64,000 nucleotides of DNA from Paraburkholderia madseniana (GCF_009690905.1 NZ_VOSW01000004.1:104856-168855); one strand, 5' to 3'; numbered from the stretch's first letter, positions 8,611 to 19,339 are shown. Translations and numbers: made by a program. Notes: generated from the sequence alone by a model not told the origin.

Positions 8611-9858
8611 ATGTTGATGGAAGATAATCTGCCGGCGAGCATTGCCTCGCCGGACGATGGGGCTTCGTCGTCCCTGCGTTCCTGGCTCGCCGTTGTGGCC
8701 GTTGCAATCGGTGCGTTCGCGTTCGTGACCACGGAGTTTTTACCTGTCGGACTACTGCCGCATATAGCGGCGGATCTGGGTGTGCTGCCTGGCACCGCAG
8801 GGCTGATGGTCACGGTGCCGGGCGTGATTGCCGCCATCTCGGCGCCCGGTTTGATGCTGGTGGCCGGACGGATGGATCGCCGGCGTGTCTTTCTGTTGCT
8901 CACGGCCTTGCTGCTGGCGTCGAATCTGATTTCCGCCTTCGCGCCCGATTTCCTGTTCATGCTGGTCGGACGCGCGTTGCTCGGCGCGGCGCTGGGCGGC
9001 TTCTGGACCCTGGCAACGGCGGCATCGGGGCGCCTCGTGCAGCCGAAAGATTCAGCCAAAGCGATGGCGACGATCCTGACCGGCGTGACTTGCGCGACGG
9101 TGATCGGTGTTCCGCTCGGCACATTCATCGCCAGCTTCGCGTCGTGGCGTGCTTCGTTTATGGCAACCGGCGTGCTTGTCGCGATCGCGCTCGTGGCGCA
9201 GTTCGTTTTCGTGCCGTCGTTGCCGTCGAGCACCGCCTTGCGGCTGCGCGATCTGGTGGCGCTGCTGCGCCGCCCGCATCCGCGTAGAAGCATGCTGATG
9301 GTGGCGCTCGTATTCGGCGCGCATTTCTCCTCGTACACGTACATCACGCCGTTCCTGCTGCATAACGCGAGTTTCACGATGTCGACGATTACGTGGCTGC
9401 TGCTCGGCTTTGGCATTATTGGGTTCTTCTCGAACTTCGCCGTTTCGTCGACGGTGACGCGTAATCTGAAAGTGTCTCTGGGCGTGATGGTTTCTCTGCT
9501 CATGTTCGCGCTGCTGGCAATGCCGTTGCTGGAACAATCGCCAATCGGGGTCGCCGCGCTCGTACTCGCGTGGGGTGTTTCGTTCGGCGCACTGCCGCTG
9601 TGTTTCAGCATCTGGATTCAGCGCGCCACGCCGGATTCGCCCGAAGCGGGCTCGGCGCTGTTTGTCAGCATCATTCAGGTTGCCATTGCTTTGGGATCGC
9701 TCATTGGTGGCGTGGTGGTCGACCATGTCGGTATTTCCGCCGACTTTCTCTTCGGCAGCGGTTTGGCGCTGCTGGGACTCGCGGCGCTCGCGAGCTTCGG
9801 ACGAAGCAAGCAGGAAGTGCCAGCGGAAGCGATGGCGTGTCCGGCGTGTACTGATTAG
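8611..9858 (+). CDS. MFS efflux transporter, DHA1 family
   Basis: A 415-residue, 12-helix major facilitator. TEFLPVGLLPHIAADLGV in helix 1 and GRALLGAALGGFWTLA in helix 4 are typical of the DHA1 group containing AraJ, YdhP and NepI, which export sugars, nucleosides or drugs by proton antiport. The cytoplasmic loop motif after helix 2 appears as GRMDRRRV. The C-terminus has a cysteine pair (CPAC). It stands alone between a terminator and the rhamnose cluster on the same strand; no regulator is adjacent. Substrate unknown. The start at 8611 has a poor ribosome binding site; an ATG at 8617 is an alternative. Confidence 0.85.
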   Translation: MLMEDNLPASIASPDDGASSSLRSWLAVVAVAIGAFAFVTTEFLPVGLLPHIAADLGVLPGTAGLMVTVPGVIAAISAPGLMLVAGRMDRRRVFLLLTALLLASNLISAFAPDFLFMLVGRALLGAALGGFWTLATAASGRLVQPKDSAKAMATILTGVTCATVIGVPLGTFIASFASWRASFMATGVLVAIALVAQFVFVPSLPSSTALRLRDLVALLRRPHPRRSMLMVALVFGAHFSSYTYITPFLLHNASFTMSTITWLLLGFGIIGFFSNFAVSSTVTRNLKVSLGVMVSLLMFALLAMPLLEQSPIGVAALVLAWGVSFGALPLCFSIWIQRATPDSPEAGSALFVSIIQVAIALGSLIGGVVVDHVGISADFLFGSGLALLGLAALASFGRSKQEVPAEAMACPACTD

Positions 9859-10028
9859 CCGGTAAGCGTCGAGCGCCACGTCAACCGATCCGATTTTGTT
9901 ATCGGCCCCTCCAATACACGGATTGTTAGCGCATCGCACCGCTCGTATATTTGCTGGACGAAAGCACAGACAGCAGAAATACAACAACTGAACGGCAGGC
10001 CTCTCGGGCCTGCTACAGGAGCACAGCG

Positions 10029-10781
10029 ATGAATCGAATCGATCTGGAGGGGCGTGTTGTCGCCATTACCGGCGGCGCGCGCGGCATCGGCTACGCAGTG
10101 GCTCAACGGGCGCTGAACTCGGGCGCGTCGGTCGCGCTATGGGACATCGACGCCGAGCGCCTCGCGCGCAGCGAGCGCGAACTCAGCGAACTCGGCAAAG
10201 TCACCGCCGACACAGTTGAACTCACCCAGGAAGCGTCAGTGGTTCAGGCGGTGGCGCAAACGGTCGCCGCCCATGGCGCGATCGACGTGCTGATCAACTG
10301 CGCCGGCATCACCGGCGGCAACGGCACGACGTGGGAGCTGGACCCCGAGGTCTGGCGCCGCGTGATCGACGTGAATCTGATCGGCCCGTATCTCACCTGT
10401 CGCGCGGTCGTGCCGCAGATGCTCAAGCAGGGGTATGGCCGGATCGTCAATATCGCGTCGGTGGCCGGCAAGGAGGGCAACCCGAACGCCTCGCACTACA
10501 GCGCCTCCAAAGCCGGGCTCATCGGCTTGACCAAATCCCTCGGCAAAGAACTTGCGACGAAGAACATCCTCGTCAATGCGGTCACGCCCGCGGCGGCAAA
10601 AACGGAAATCTTCGATTCGATGTCGCAGCAGCATATCGACTACATGCTCTCGAAGATTCCGATGAACCGTTTTCTGTTGCCGGAAGAAGCGGCGTCGCTG
10701 ATTCTCTGGCTTTCTTCCGAAGACTGCGCTTTCAGCACCGGCTCGGTATTCGACCTGTCCGGCGGCCGCGCCACTTACTGA
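10029..10781 (+). CDS. SDR oxidoreductase, probable 2-keto-3-deoxy-L-rhamnonate 4-dehydrogenase
   Basis: A classical short-chain dehydrogenase of 250 residues: NAD(P)-binding TGGARGIGY, NCAG in the fourth strand, catalytic Ser in NIASVAG and YSASK. It opens the rhamnose gene cluster, in line with MFS and rhamnonate dehydratase genes. In the known diketo-hydrolase route of non-phosphorylated L-rhamnose breakdown, an SDR oxidises 2-keto-3-deoxy-L-rhamnonate to the 2,4-diketo acid, so this is the most likely job. That specificity is inferred from context; a FabG-like role cannot be excluded. The ATG at 10029 has CAGGAG nine bases upstream; the frame extends upstream to 9951 without support. Confidence 0.75.
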   Translation: MNRIDLEGRVVAITGGARGIGYAVAQRALNSGASVALWDIDAERLARSERELSELGKVTADTVELTQEASVVQAVAQTVAAHGAIDVLINCAGITGGNGTTWELDPEVWRRVIDVNLIGPYLTCRAVVPQMLKQGYGRIVNIASVAGKEGNPNASHYSASKAGLIGLTKSLGKELATKNILVNAVTPAAAKTEIFDSMSQQHIDYMLSKIPMNRFLLPEEAASLILWLSSEDCAFSTGSVFDLSGGRATY

Positions 10782-10882
10782 GTCGTCACAGCGTCGCCTA
10801 AGCCGTAGCAGTTGCAGTGGCGGTGCAAAAGAAAGGTGGAACAACGCAGAGCGCGACCCGCATGCTCTGTGAAGGAGACGAC

Positions 10883-12211
10883 ATGAATCCGCATTCGCCC
10901 GCTTCACTGGAGGCGATCAACAGCAAGGTCATGCGCCGGCTGTTGCCGTTTCTCTTGCTGATGTACGTGCTGGCGTTTCTCGATCGCGCCAATATCGGCT
11001 TCGCGCAGAAAGCGTTGCAGCACGACACGGGCTTGTCCAATGCGGCTTTTGCCTTCGGCGCGGGCGTGTTCTTTGTCGGTTATGCATTGTTCGAAGTACC
11101 GAGCAATCTTCTGCTGCACAAGGTCGGTGCGCGCGCGTGGATGTGCCGGATCATGGTGACCTGGGGGCTCGTCTCGGCGGCGATGTGTCTTGCGCATACG
11201 CCGACTGCTTTCTACTCGCTGCGTTTTCTGCTTGGTGTCGCCGAAGCCGGTTTCTTCCCCGGCGTGATCTATTACCTGACGCATTGGTTTCCGCAAGCGG
11301 CGCGAGCGCGTGCGGTGGGCGTGTTTTATTTCGGTGCGCCGCTGGCGTTCATCTTCGGCAGTCCGTTGTCGGGTTCCTTGCTCGAACTGCATGGCGCGAT
11401 GGGTTTGGCCGGCTGGCAGTGGCTGTTTCTGATCGAGGGGACGCTGGCATCGTTGGTCGGCGTGTGGGCGTTCTGGTATCTCGACAACCGTCCTGAAGAC
11501 GCCCAGTGGCTCGACGCGCAGGAGCGCACCACCTTGCGCCGCGCGCTTGATGACGATGCGCTCGCCGCATCGGCGCATGGGCCGCGTCATATTCTCGCTG
11601 CGCTGGTGGACCGCCGTGTGTTGCTGCTTTCGGCGATCTATCTGCTGATTCAGATGAGCGTCTACGGCGTGATCTTCTATTTGCCGCAGCAGGTGGCGGC
11701 TTTGCTCGGCACGACGGTCGGTTTGCGCGTTGGCCTCGTCGGCGCGCTGCCATGGCTGTGTGCGTTGGCTGTCACGTGGTACGTGCCGCGTCGAGCGGAT
11801 CGTACGGGTGCACACCGGCGCTGGGCGGTTGCGCTGCTGGTGCTCGCGGGTCTCGGCATCGGCGCCTCGGGGCTCGCGCATAACCCGTCGATCGGCCTGA
11901 TCGCGCTGTGCTGTGCGGCCAGCGGCTTCATCGCGGCGCAACCGCTGTTCTGGACATTCCCGACGCGCTACCTCACGGGTGCCGCAGCGGCGGGCGGAAT
12001 CGCGCTGATCAATTCGCTCGGCGGCCTCGGTGGATTTATTGCGCCGAGCCTGCGCACTGCGGCGGAACGGGCGTTTTCGTCGACCTCGGCGGGGCTGATC
12101 GTATTGGGCGTGTCGAGTCTGCTGGCGGCGCTCATGATCGGCACGCTGTTATGTCGTGACGGCGTCCAATCAAGCGGGTCTTTCCAACAATTACTGCACC
12201 GCGCCCGCTAG
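10883..12211 (+). CDS. MFS transporter, anion:cation symporter family (probable L-rhamnonate carrier)
   Basis: A 442-residue major facilitator of the ACS group, with RANIGFAQ and the post-helix-2 segment after [15 protein letters not shown], and [21 protein letters not shown] in helix 4, which are typical of sugar-acid carriers such as RhmT or GudP. Placement directly upstream of rhamnonate dehydratase suggests uptake of L-rhamnonate or a related acid with a proton. GAAGGAG lies six bases before the ATG at 10883. The last ~15 residues are polar and diverge from the family. Confidence 0.8.
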   Translation: MNPHSPASLEAINSKVMRRLLPFLLLMYVLAFLDRANIGFAQKALQHDTGLSNAAFAFGAGVFFVGYALFEVPSNLLLHKVGARAWMCRIMVTWGLVSAAMCLAHTPTAFYSLRFLLGVAEAGFFPGVIYYLTHWFPQAARARAVGVFYFGAPLAFIFGSPLSGSLLELHGAMGLAGWQWLFLIEGTLASLVGVWAFWYLDNRPEDAQWLDAQERTTLRRALDDDALAASAHGPRHILAALVDRRVLLLSAIYLLIQMSVYGVIFYLPQQVAALLGTTVGLRVGLVGALPWLCALAVTWYVPRRADRTGAHRRWAVALLVLAGLGIGASGLAHNPSIGLIALCCAASGFIAAQPLFWTFPTRYLTGAAAAGGIALINSLGGLGGFIAPSLRTAAERAFSSTSAGLIVLGVSSLLAALMIGTLLCRDGVQSSGSFQQLLHRAR

Positions 12212-12260
12212 GCGCATTTTTTGGCTGCACGTTCGACGCACCCATAACGGAGCCCTTTTC

Positions 12261-13439
12261 ATGGCCATGCCTACTATCCGGCACGTGCGTGCCTTCATCG
12301 TCCGCGGTGGCGGCGCGGACTATCACGATCAACCCGATGGACACTGGATCGACGATCACATTGCCACGCCGATGGCGCGTTATCCGGAGTATCGCGAGAG
12401 CCGGCAGTCATTCGGCATCAATGTGCTCGGCACGTTGGTGGTCGAGATCGAAGCGAGCGACGGCACGGTTGGTTTTGCGGTGACGACGGGTGGCGAGATC
12501 GGCGCGTTCATCGTTGAAAAACATCTCGCACGTTTTCTCGAGGGGCAGCTCGTCACCGACATCGAGAAGATGTGGGATCAGATGTATTTCTCGACGCTGT
12601 ACTACGGCCGCAAAGGCGTGGTGCTGAATACGATCTCGGGCGTCGATCTTGCGTTGTGGGATTTGCTTGCGAAAGTGCGCAAGGAGCCGGTGTACCAACT
12701 ATTGGGCGGCCCGGTGCGCGACGAACTCGTGTTTTACGCGACCGGCGCGCGTCCGGACCTCGCGAAGGAGATGGGATTCATCGGCGGCAAATTGCCGTTG
12801 CAGCATGGTCCTGCCGAAGGCGAAGCGGGTCTCAAGAAAAATCTGGAGAAGCTCGCCGAGATGCGTAGCCGTGTAGGTGATGACTTCTGGCTGATGTACG
12901 ACTGCTGGATGAGCCTCGACGTACCGTATGCAACGCGGCTCGCGCAGGCGGCGCACGAGTACGGTCTGAAATGGATCGAAGAGTGCCTGCCGCCGGACGA
13001 CTACTGGGGTTACGCCGAGCTGCGCCGCAACGTGCCGCGCGGCATGATGGTGTCGACCGGCGAGCACGAAGCGACGCGTTGGGGTTTTCGCATGCTGCTG
13101 GAGATGCAGTGCTGCGATCTGATTCAGCCGGATGTGGGCTGGTGCGGCGGCATCACCGAACTCATCAAGATCTCCGCGCTCGCCGATGCCCACAATGTGA
13201 TGGTGGTGCCGCACGGTTCGTCGGTGTATAGCTATCACTTCGTCGTCACGCGGCACAACTCACCGTTCGCCGAGTTTCTGATGATGGCGCCGAAGGCGAA
13301 TGAAGTCGTGCCGATGTTCACGCCGCTGCTGCTCGATGAACCGGTCCCCGTGAATGGACGGATGAAAGTGCCCGACACGCCGGGCTTCGGTGTGCGGCTC
13401 AATCCGGAGTGCGCGCTGGTGCGGCCTTATCCACGCTGA
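12261..13439 (+). CDS. rhmD: L-rhamnonate dehydratase
   Basis: A 392-residue enolase-superfamily enzyme resembling E. coli RhmD/YfaW through its whole length. It dehydrates L-rhamnonate to 2-keto-3-deoxy-L-rhamnonate in the cytoplasm using Mg2+. Likely metal ligands and bases are visible in order: Asp in LMYDCW, Glu in [11 protein letters not shown], Glu in STGEHE and the catalytic His in [31 protein letters not shown] at the N-terminus and [14 protein letters not shown] near the end are typical. The ATG at 12261 follows ACGGAG. It lies 49 bases after the MFS gene, consistent with one operon. Confidence 0.93.
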   Translation: MAMPTIRHVRAFIVRGGGADYHDQPDGHWIDDHIATPMARYPEYRESRQSFGINVLGTLVVEIEASDGTVGFAVTTGGEIGAFIVEKHLARFLEGQLVTDIEKMWDQMYFSTLYYGRKGVVLNTISGVDLALWDLLAKVRKEPVYQLLGGPVRDELVFYATGARPDLAKEMGFIGGKLPLQHGPAEGEAGLKKNLEKLAEMRSRVGDDFWLMYDCWMSLDVPYATRLAQAAHEYGLKWIEECLPPDDYWGYAELRRNVPRGMMVSTGEHEATRWGFRMLLEMQCCDLIQPDVGWCGGITELIKISALADAHNVMVVPHGSSVYSYHFVVTRHNSPFAEFLMMAPKANEVVPMFTPLLLDEPVPVNGRMKVPDTPGFGVRLNPECALVRPYPR

Positions 13440-13514
13440 ATGCTTATTGAAGGTGGGTTGGACTAGATTTCAACCCGCAAGACATCTTATCGATCCAGCC
13501 AACAGGAGAATGAC

Positions 13515-14297
13515 GTGTTGCTCAAGGACAAGGTCGTGATCGTTACCGGCGGCTCGCGTGGCATCGGCCGCGCGATAGCAGTTGCGTGCGCAACCGAAGG
13601 TGCGGACGTGGCGATCAACTACTGGGGCGATAACGACGCATCGTATGGGCGACGTTCGGCCGTCGCGGAAGTGGTCGGCGAAATTGAAGCCTTGGGGCGG
13701 CGCGTGATCGCGATCGAAGGGAATGTCGCCTTACGCGAAACCGGTCAGGAACTTGTTCGCCGCACTGTCGAAGCCTTCGGCAAAGTCGATGTGCTCGCGA
13801 GCAACGCCGGCATCTGTCCGTTTCACGCCTTTCTCGACATGCCGCCCGAGGTATTGGAGTCGACGGTGGCAGTGAATCTGAACGGGGCGTTCTACGTTAC
13901 GCAAGCCGCCGCGCAGCAGATGAAAGCGCAGGGCACGGGTGGTGCGATCGTGGCGACGAGTTCGATCAGCGCGCTGGTGGGCGGCGGCATGCAAACCCAC
14001 TACACGCCGACCAAAGCCGGTGTGCATTCGCTGATGCAGTCATGCGCGGTAGCGCTGGGGCCGTACGGCATTCGCTGCAATTCGGTCATGCCCGGCACGA
14101 TCGCGACCGACCTGAACGCGGAAGATCTCGCCGACGAAGCTAAAAGAGCCTACTTCGAAAAGCGTATTCCGCTGGGCAGACTGGGCCGCCCGGAGGATGT
14201 CGCCGATTGCGTGGTATTCCTTGCCTCCGACCGCGCGCGTTATGTAACAGGCGCCGCGCTGCTGGTGGACGGCGGCCTGTTTGTCAACTTGCAGTAA
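13515..14297 (+). CDS. L-rhamnose 1-dehydrogenase (SDR family)
   Basis: A 260-residue SDR resembling the L-rhamnose 1-dehydrogenases of Azotobacter and Sphingomonas: LLKDKVVIVTGGSRGIGRAI, an extended loop INYWGDNDASYGRRS after strand 2, SNAGICPFHAFLDMP, and YTPTK. It oxidises L-rhamnose to L-rhamnono-lactone with NAD(P)+. The start is GTG at 13515 with AGGAG at 13504-13508. It is the last rightward gene of the first rhamnose unit; its stop lies only 15 bases from the stop of the convergent LysR gene. Confidence 0.88.
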   Translation: MLLKDKVVIVTGGSRGIGRAIAVACATEGADVAINYWGDNDASYGRRSAVAEVVGEIEALGRRVIAIEGNVALRETGQELVRRTVEAFGKVDVLASNAGICPFHAFLDMPPEVLESTVAVNLNGAFYVTQAAAQQMKAQGTGGAIVATSSISALVGGGMQTHYTPTKAGVHSLMQSCAVALGPYGIRCNSVMPGTIATDLNAEDLADEAKRAYFEKRIPLGRLGRPEDVADCVVFLASDRARYVTGAALLVDGGLFVNLQ

Positions 14298-14312
14298 CGG
14301 GCGATGGCGACG

Positions 14313-15311
14313 TCAATGAATCGGTGCGGATACGATCACAGGCTCAGTCGCGGTCGCGGTGGGATCGTCGCGTGCGAGCTTGCGCGAGAAACCGCGCAGC
14401 AAATCGATAAAGCGCAACGCGGGTTCGGCGAGCGCTTCTTCCTTGCGCGTGAGAATGCCGAAGCCGGCGAGGCTCTTGCCGATCTCGAGCGGCAGCGCAA
14501 CCAGCAGCTTGCCACGCACATGATCGCGCACCACGGACTCGGGCAGCATGGCCACGGCGTCGTAGTTCTCGAGCAATTGCAGCGTGGCGAAGATCGACGC
14601 GCACTCGGTCAGGTTGACGGGTGTCGCAAGACCCGCACGCGCGAGTTCCTCTTCGAACAGCACGCGCGCTGGACTGGTGACCGGTTGCGCCACCCACGGC
14701 CAGTCGATCAGCTCCCGCAACGTGATGCGCGAGCGCTGCGCCAGCGGATGCACCGAACGCACCACCAGCAGCAACGTCTCGCGCGCGAGCGGTTCGAAAC
14801 TGAAATCGTTGTGTTGCAACGGACTGGTCAGCCGTCCAAGCGCCAGATCGACTTCGCGGCGATGCAGCAATTGCACGACCTGGTCGCTGGTTTCGCCAAG
14901 AATGCGCACGTTCAGCAGAGGGCTTTCGGTTTTCAGGGCGGCGACCGCCATGGCCAGCAAATCGGGCGCGGCGCCCATGATCGCGCCGACGGTCAACTGT
15001 CCATGTCCGCCGCGGCGTTTGACGTCGAGGTCTTCGGCGAAACGGGTCAACTCGGCGAGTGCACGCCGCGCATACGCCAGCGTGACCACGCCGAGCGGCG
15101 TGGGCGTCATGCCGCGCGCGTTGCGCTCGAACAGCAGGAAGCCGAACGCTTCCTCGATATCGCCGAGCATGCGGCTCGCGCTGGGTTGCGCGACGTTGAT
15201 GGCCTCGGCGGCCTGGTGGAGATTGCGCGCGTCGTCGAGCGCGACGAGCAGCGCCAGATGCTTGAACTTGAGCCGATTGACGAGTGCGATGGCGGCTGAG
15301 TGTTGGCTCAT
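14313..15311 (-). CDS. LysR-type regulator of the rhamnose cluster
   Basis: A 332-residue LysR protein: N-terminal winged helix with LKFKHLALLVALDDARNLHQAAEAINVAQPSASRMLGDIE, then a substrate-binding domain. It resembles the PcaQ/GbpR-like group. It sits between the two rhamnose transcription units, convergent with the dehydrogenase gene and divergent from the mutarotase operon, with a T-N11-A box in the shared promoter region. This makes it the likely rhamnose-responsive regulator; the inducer is inferred. The frame opens at 15461 in the mutarotase region, but the ATG at 15311 begins the protein domain. Confidence 0.85.
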   Translation of the reverse strand: MSQHSAAIALVNRLKFKHLALLVALDDARNLHQAAEAINVAQPSASRMLGDIEEAFGFLLFERNARGMTPTPLGVVTLAYARRALAELTRFAEDLDVKRRGGHGQLTVGAIMGAAPDLLAMAVAALKTESPLLNVRILGETSDQVVQLLHRREVDLALGRLTSPLQHNDFSFEPLARETLLLVVRSVHPLAQRSRITLRELIDWPWVAQPVTSPARVLFEEELARAGLATPVNLTECASIFATLQLLENYDAVAMLPESVVRDHVRGKLLVALPLEIGKSLAGFGILTRKEEALAEPALRFIDLLRGFSRKLARDDPTATATEPVIVSAPIH

Positions 15312-15343
15312 GGTTCCGGGTGCGATTCGGTTTGTGGATCGCC

Positions 15344-15362
15344 CAATCCCAACAACGGATTG
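15344..15362. promoter_or_regulatory. LysR-type box (CAATCC-N7-GGATTG)
   Basis: A perfect dyad CAATCC-CAACAAC-GGATTG containing ATCC-N7-GGAT, i.e. the T-N11-A arrangement of LysR operators. It lies 33 bases upstream of the LysR start and about 90 upstream of the mutarotase start, and overlaps the -35 of the candidate mutarotase promoter. Confidence 0.6.
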
Positions 15363-15389
15363 AGATGCTATCGACGCAGGAATTATAGT
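15360..15389 (+). promoter_or_regulatory. Candidate sigma70 promoter of the rhamnose uptake operon
   Basis: TTGAGA (15360-15365), an 18-base spacer and TATAGT (15384-15389), about 60 bases upstream of the mutarotase start. The -35 overlaps the LysR dyad, as expected for an activated promoter. Confidence 0.45.
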
Positions 15390-15451
15390 CGTACCAGACG
15401 CTTCTACGCTTCTCAGGGAAAGCGCCCGGATACGACGGGAGACAGGCCGCA

Positions 15452-15775
15452 ATGGAAACAATCGCTTTCCGGATGGTGCTCAACCCCGGCATGCGCGAAG
15501 AATACGAACGACGTCATGCGCAAATCTGGCCTGAACTGGTTGATGCATTGCACAACGCCGGTGTGCGCGACTATCGGATCTTCTTCGACGCAGACTCGCA
15601 TCACCTGTTCGCTATTCTGACGCGCAGCACGAATCACACGATGAACGCGCTGCCGCAACTCGACGTGATGCGCAAATGGTGGGATTACATGGCCGACATC
15701 ATGCAGACCGCCCCCGACCACACGCCGTTTCAGCAACCGCTGGAGCCGGTCTTTCATCTGAATTCGCTTAGCTGA
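15452..15775 (+). CDS. rhaM: L-rhamnose mutarotase
   Basis: A 107-residue member of the RhaM family that interconverts alpha and beta anomers of L-rhamnose. Family features: ETIAFRMVLNPGMREEYERRHAQIWPEL with the catalytic His, DYRIFFD, and the WWDYM stretch with the two tryptophans. The start ATG at 15452 has a GGGAGA site. It is the first gene of the uptake operon, followed after 32 bases by the amidohydrolase. Confidence 0.93.
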   Translation: METIAFRMVLNPGMREEYERRHAQIWPELVDALHNAGVRDYRIFFDADSHHLFAILTRSTNHTMNALPQLDVMRKWWDYMADIMQTAPDHTPFQQPLEPVFHLNSLS

Positions 15776-15807
15776 CTGTGCTTGGCCCAATGGGCGGAGG
15801 ATGTCGC

Positions 15808-16701
15808 ATGCAGGTTGTCGATTCGCATATCCATCTGTGGGATCTGAGGACGCATCGCTATCCGTGGCTGGAAAACCCGGGCGTGTCGTTCGTGGGTGAC
15901 GCGCGCGATCTGAAGCACGACTATCTGCTCGATGATCTGCTCGGCGAGGCGGGCGATATCGAGGTGCTGAAACTGGTGCACGTAGAGGCGAATCACGATC
16001 CTGCCGATCCGGTCGAGGAAACCCGCTGGTTGCAGTCCATTGCGGATCGTTCGGCCTCGCGTGGCATGCCGGATGCGATTGTCGCCGCCGTGGATCTGTC
16101 CGCGGCGAACGCACCCGAACTGCTCGAAGCGCATGCGTCGTTCGCCAATACCCGTGGCATCAGGCAGATCCTGAATGTGCACGAGAACAAGCTGTTCGAT
16201 TACGTAGGCCGTCATTTCATGCGCGAGCCGCAGTGGCGCGAACATTTTGCGTTGCTGCGCCGTTACGACATGTCGTTCGATCTGCAACTGTATCCGTCGC
16301 AGATGGAGGAGGCGGCTGGGTTGGCGCGCGCGCATGGGGATACGGTTTTTATCGTCAATCATGCGGGGATGTTCGTGGACCGCAGCAGCGTTGCCGGCTA
16401 TCGCGCGTGGCGTGAAGGTATGCGGACGCTTGCGAGTTGCAGGAATGTCGCGGTGAAGATCAGCGGACTCGCCATGTTCGATCATCAGTGGACCATCGAA
16501 AGCCTGCGGCCTTATGTGCTTGAGACGATCGATACGTTCGGCGTCGAGCGCGCGATGTTCGCGTCGAACTTTCCGGTCGATCGGTTGTTCGGCTCTTACC
16601 AGGATTTGTGGCACGCGTACGCGTCGATCGTCGACGGCGCGAGCGATGCTGAAAAAGAAGCGCTGTTTTGCCGTAACGCGGAGCGTTTTTATCGTATCTG
16701 A
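15808..16701 (+). CDS. Amidohydrolase family 2 protein, probable L-rhamnono-lactonase
   Basis: A 297-residue TIM-barrel amidohydrolase-2 protein: N-terminal metal motif DSHIHLWD, a later His in VNHAGMF, and the C-terminal [14 protein letters not shown]. These enzymes hydrolyse lactones, among others. In rhamnose clusters the lactone from the dehydrogenase must be opened to L-rhamnonate, and this is the only hydrolase available, so lactonase activity is the best inference. The ATG at 15808 follows a near-perfect GGCGGAGG; a GTG at 15778 in the same frame is less likely. Confidence 0.82.
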   Translation: MQVVDSHIHLWDLRTHRYPWLENPGVSFVGDARDLKHDYLLDDLLGEAGDIEVLKLVHVEANHDPADPVEETRWLQSIADRSASRGMPDAIVAAVDLSAANAPELLEAHASFANTRGIRQILNVHENKLFDYVGRHFMREPQWREHFALLRRYDMSFDLQLYPSQMEEAAGLARAHGDTVFIVNHAGMFVDRSSVAGYRAWREGMRTLASCRNVAVKISGLAMFDHQWTIESLRPYVLETIDTFGVERAMFASNFPVDRLFGSYQDLWHAYASIVDGASDAEKEALFCRNAERFYRI

Positions 16702-16754
16702 CGTACCTGCCGCGTCTGACGCATTCCCAAAAGCAAAAGAGAAGGAGACACGTA

Positions 16755-18284
16755 GTGCAGCAATCCCCATCCGCTGTGCCCAGGCTCGAACTACGGCACG
16801 CGAGCAAATCATTCGGCCGGGTCCGTGCGTTATCCGACGGCGATCTCGCGTTGTGGCCGGGCGAAGTGCATGCATTGCTCGGCGAAAATGGCGCGGGCAA
16901 ATCGACGGTCGTGAAGATTCTCGCGGGTGTGCATCAGCCGGATACCGGTGAACTGCTGGTCGACGGCGTGGCGCGCCGATTTGCAACGCCTGCGGAAGCA
17001 CGCGACGCGGGTCTCGCGGTGATCTATCAGGAGCCGACGCTGTTTTTCGATCTCTCGATCGCGGAGAACATCTTCATGGGGCGGCAGCCGGTCGACCGGA
17101 TCGGCCGCATTCAGTACGACGCCATGCGCCGCGAGGTGGATGGTTTGCTGGCCTCGCTCGGGGTCGATCTGCGTGCGGATCAACTGGTGCGTGGGCTCTC
17201 GATTGCCGATCAGCAGGTGATCGAAATTGCGAAGGCGTTGTCGTTGAACGCGAACGTGCTGATCATGGACGAGCCGACCGCCGCCTTGTCGCTGCCGGAA
17301 GTGGAGCGGCTCTTTGCAATCGTGCGCAAGCTGCGTGAGCGTGATGTGGCGATTCTGTTCATTACACACCGACTCGACGAAGTGTTCACATTGACGCAAC
17401 GCGTGACGATCATGCGCGACGGCGCGAAAGTATTCGATGGCCTCACTGCCGATCTGACCACCGAATCCATCGTCGCGAAGATGGTGGGCCGTGATCTGGA
17501 AACCTTCTATCCCAAGGCCGACCGGCCACCGGGCGAAGTGCGATTGTCAGTGCGTGGACTCACGCGCATCGGCGTCTTCAAGGATATTTCCTTCGACGTC
17601 CGCGCAGGCGAGATCGTCGCGCTGGCCGGCCTCGTCGGCGCGGGGCGCAGCGAAGTGGCACGCGCGATCTTCGGCATCGATCCCCTCGATTCGGGTGAAA
17701 TTTCGATTGGCGGTAAACGTCTCACCGCAGGCAGTCCGGCCGCCGCGGTGCGTGCCGGCCTCGCGCTGGTCCCGGAGGACCGTCGTCAGCAAGGGCTGGC
17801 ACTGGAGTTGAGTGTCGCGCGCAATGCCTCGATGACGGTGCTTGGACGTCTCGTCAAACATGGGCTGATTTCCACGCGAAGCGAAACGCAGTTGGCCAAT
17901 CAGTGGGGCACGCGTTTGCGCCTCAAAGCGGGTGACCCGAATGCGCCGGTCGGCACGCTGTCCGGCGGCAATCAGCAGAAGGTCGTGCTGGGCAAGTGGC
18001 TCGCCACGAATCCAAAGGTCCTGATCATCGACGAACCCACGCGCGGCATCGACGTCGGCGCCAAGGCCGAGGTGTATGGCGCGCTGGCGGAGCTGGTGCG
18101 CGATGGCATGGCCGTGCTGATGATTTCGAGCGAATTGCCGGAAGTACTCGGCATGGCCGATCGCGTACTGGTCATGCACGAGGGACGTATCAGCGCGGAC
18201 ATAGCGCGCGCCGAAGCCGACGAAGAACGCATCATGGGCGCGGCGCTCGGCCAACCGGCTCATCCGTTGGGGAACGCAGCATGA
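16755..18284 (+). CDS. rhaT: Rhamnose ABC importer, ATP-binding subunit
   Basis: A 509-residue double ATPase of the monosaccharide CUT2 class. The first half has a full Walker A (GENGAGKST) and Walker B ([10 protein letters not shown]) but a degenerate signature (LSIADQQ); the second half has a degenerate Walker A (GLVGAGRS), a good signature (LSGGNQQKV) and [10 protein letters not shown]. This split is normal for the class. It energises import of L-rhamnose through the two permeases that follow. GTG start at 16755 after AAGGAGACAC. Its stop TGA overlaps the start of the next gene (ATGA), indicating translational coupling. Confidence 0.9.
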   Translation: MQQSPSAVPRLELRHASKSFGRVRALSDGDLALWPGEVHALLGENGAGKSTVVKILAGVHQPDTGELLVDGVARRFATPAEARDAGLAVIYQEPTLFFDLSIAENIFMGRQPVDRIGRIQYDAMRREVDGLLASLGVDLRADQLVRGLSIADQQVIEIAKALSLNANVLIMDEPTAALSLPEVERLFAIVRKLRERDVAILFITHRLDEVFTLTQRVTIMRDGAKVFDGLTADLTTESIVAKMVGRDLETFYPKADRPPGEVRLSVRGLTRIGVFKDISFDVRAGEIVALAGLVGAGRSEVARAIFGIDPLDSGEISIGGKRLTAGSPAAAVRAGLALVPEDRRQQGLALELSVARNASMTVLGRLVKHGLISTRSETQLANQWGTRLRLKAGDPNAPVGTLSGGNQQKVVLGKWLATNPKVLIIDEPTRGIDVGAKAEVYGALAELVRDGMAVLMISSELPEVLGMADRVLVMHEGRISADIARAEADEERIMGAALGQPAHPLGNAA

Positions 18285-19339
18285 TGCGCCATTCTTCGAT
18301 CCATCCCGCGCCGGTTCAGGCGTCAACCCCCAAGCGCACCGGCAGTGCGCCGGGCGGCTTCATCGCGGGCATTGCGAAGAGCCGCGAAACGACGCTCTTC
18401 GTCGTGCTGATTCTGTTGATCGTGGGCACGGGGCTCGCGAAACCGCAGTTTCTGAATCTGCAGAATCTGCGCGACGTGCTGCTCAACGTGTCAATCATCA
18501 GCTTGCTGACGGCCGGCATGACGGTAGTGATTCTGATGCGGCATATCGATCTGTCGGTCGGGTCGACGGTCGGTATCAGCGCGTATGCGGTCGGCAGCCT
18601 GTACGTTGCGTTTCCGCATATGCCGGTGATCGTCGCGTTGCTGGCTGGACTCGCGATCGGATTGGTGGCGGGCAGTATCAACGCATTGCTCGTTGCCGTG
18701 GGGCGCGTGCCATCGCTGGTGGCGACACTCTCCACGCTCTACATCTTCCGCGGCGCGGACTATGCGTGGGTACACGGCGGCCAGATCAACGCGACCAGTT
18801 TGCCTGACACGTTTTCCCGTCTCGCTACCGGCACTTTCTTCAGCATACCGACTCTCGCGCTGATCGCGATTGTCGTGCTGGCCGGGCTGGCTGTTTATCT
18901 AAAGCAGTTTCGCGGCGGACGCGAACACTACGCCATCGGCTCGAATCCGGAGGCGGCGCGGCTTGCCGGCGTGAACGTCGAACGGCGCGTCATGGCGGGT
19001 TTTCTGCTGTCCGGCGCGATTGCCGGTTTCGCGGGCGCATTGTGGCTCGCGCGCTTCGGCACCGTCGACGCGAGCACCGCGAAGGGGATCGAATTGCAAG
19101 TCGTTGCCGCCGCCGTGGTGGGCAGCGTGGCGATCACCGGTGGGGTGGGCACCATCCTCGGCGCCACGCTCGGCGCGCTCGTACTGGGTGTGATCAGTAT
19201 CGCGCTCGTCGTGCTGCACGTCTCGCCATTCTGGGAGCAGGCGATTCAGGGCGCGCTGATCGTCGCCGCCATTACCGCCGACACCTTGCTGGCCCGCTCC
19301 GTCGCCAAACGCATGATGAGGAAACGCGATCATGGCTAA
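18281..19339 (+). CDS. rhaP: Rhamnose ABC importer, permease 1
   Basis: A 352-residue CUT2 permease with about ten membrane segments, including the [20 protein letters not shown] region typical of RbsC-like permeases and the EAA-like loop [14 protein letters not shown]. The ATG at 18281 overlaps the ATPase stop by four bases. A second ATG follows at 18284. The last eight bases overlap the next permease start. It works as a heterodimer with the next gene product. Confidence 0.9.
   Translation: MMRHSSIHPAPVQASTPKRTGSAPGGFIAGIAKSRETTLFVVLILLIVGTGLAKPQFLNLQNLRDVLLNVSIISLLTAGMTVVILMRHIDLSVGSTVGISAYAVGSLYVAFPHMPVIVALLAGLAIGLVAGSINALLVAVGRVPSLVATLSTLYIFRGADYAWVHGGQINATSLPDTFSRLATGTFFSIPTLALIAIVVLAGLAVYLKQFRGGREHYAIGSNPEAARLAGVNVERRVMAGFLLSGAIAGFAGALWLARFGTVDASTAKGIELQVVAAAVVGSVAITGGVGTILGATLGALVLGVISIALVVLHVSPFWEQAIQGALIVAAITADTLLARSVAKRMMRKRDHG

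Noticed and set aside
8589..9611. 340-residue leftward open frame antisense to the DHA1 transporter
   Set aside because: Low-complexity serine/alanine/arginine composition and opposite a well-supported gene.
10904..11941. 345-residue leftward open frame antisense to the MFS gene
   Set aside because: Arginine/glutamine-rich shadow of a clear 12-helix transporter.
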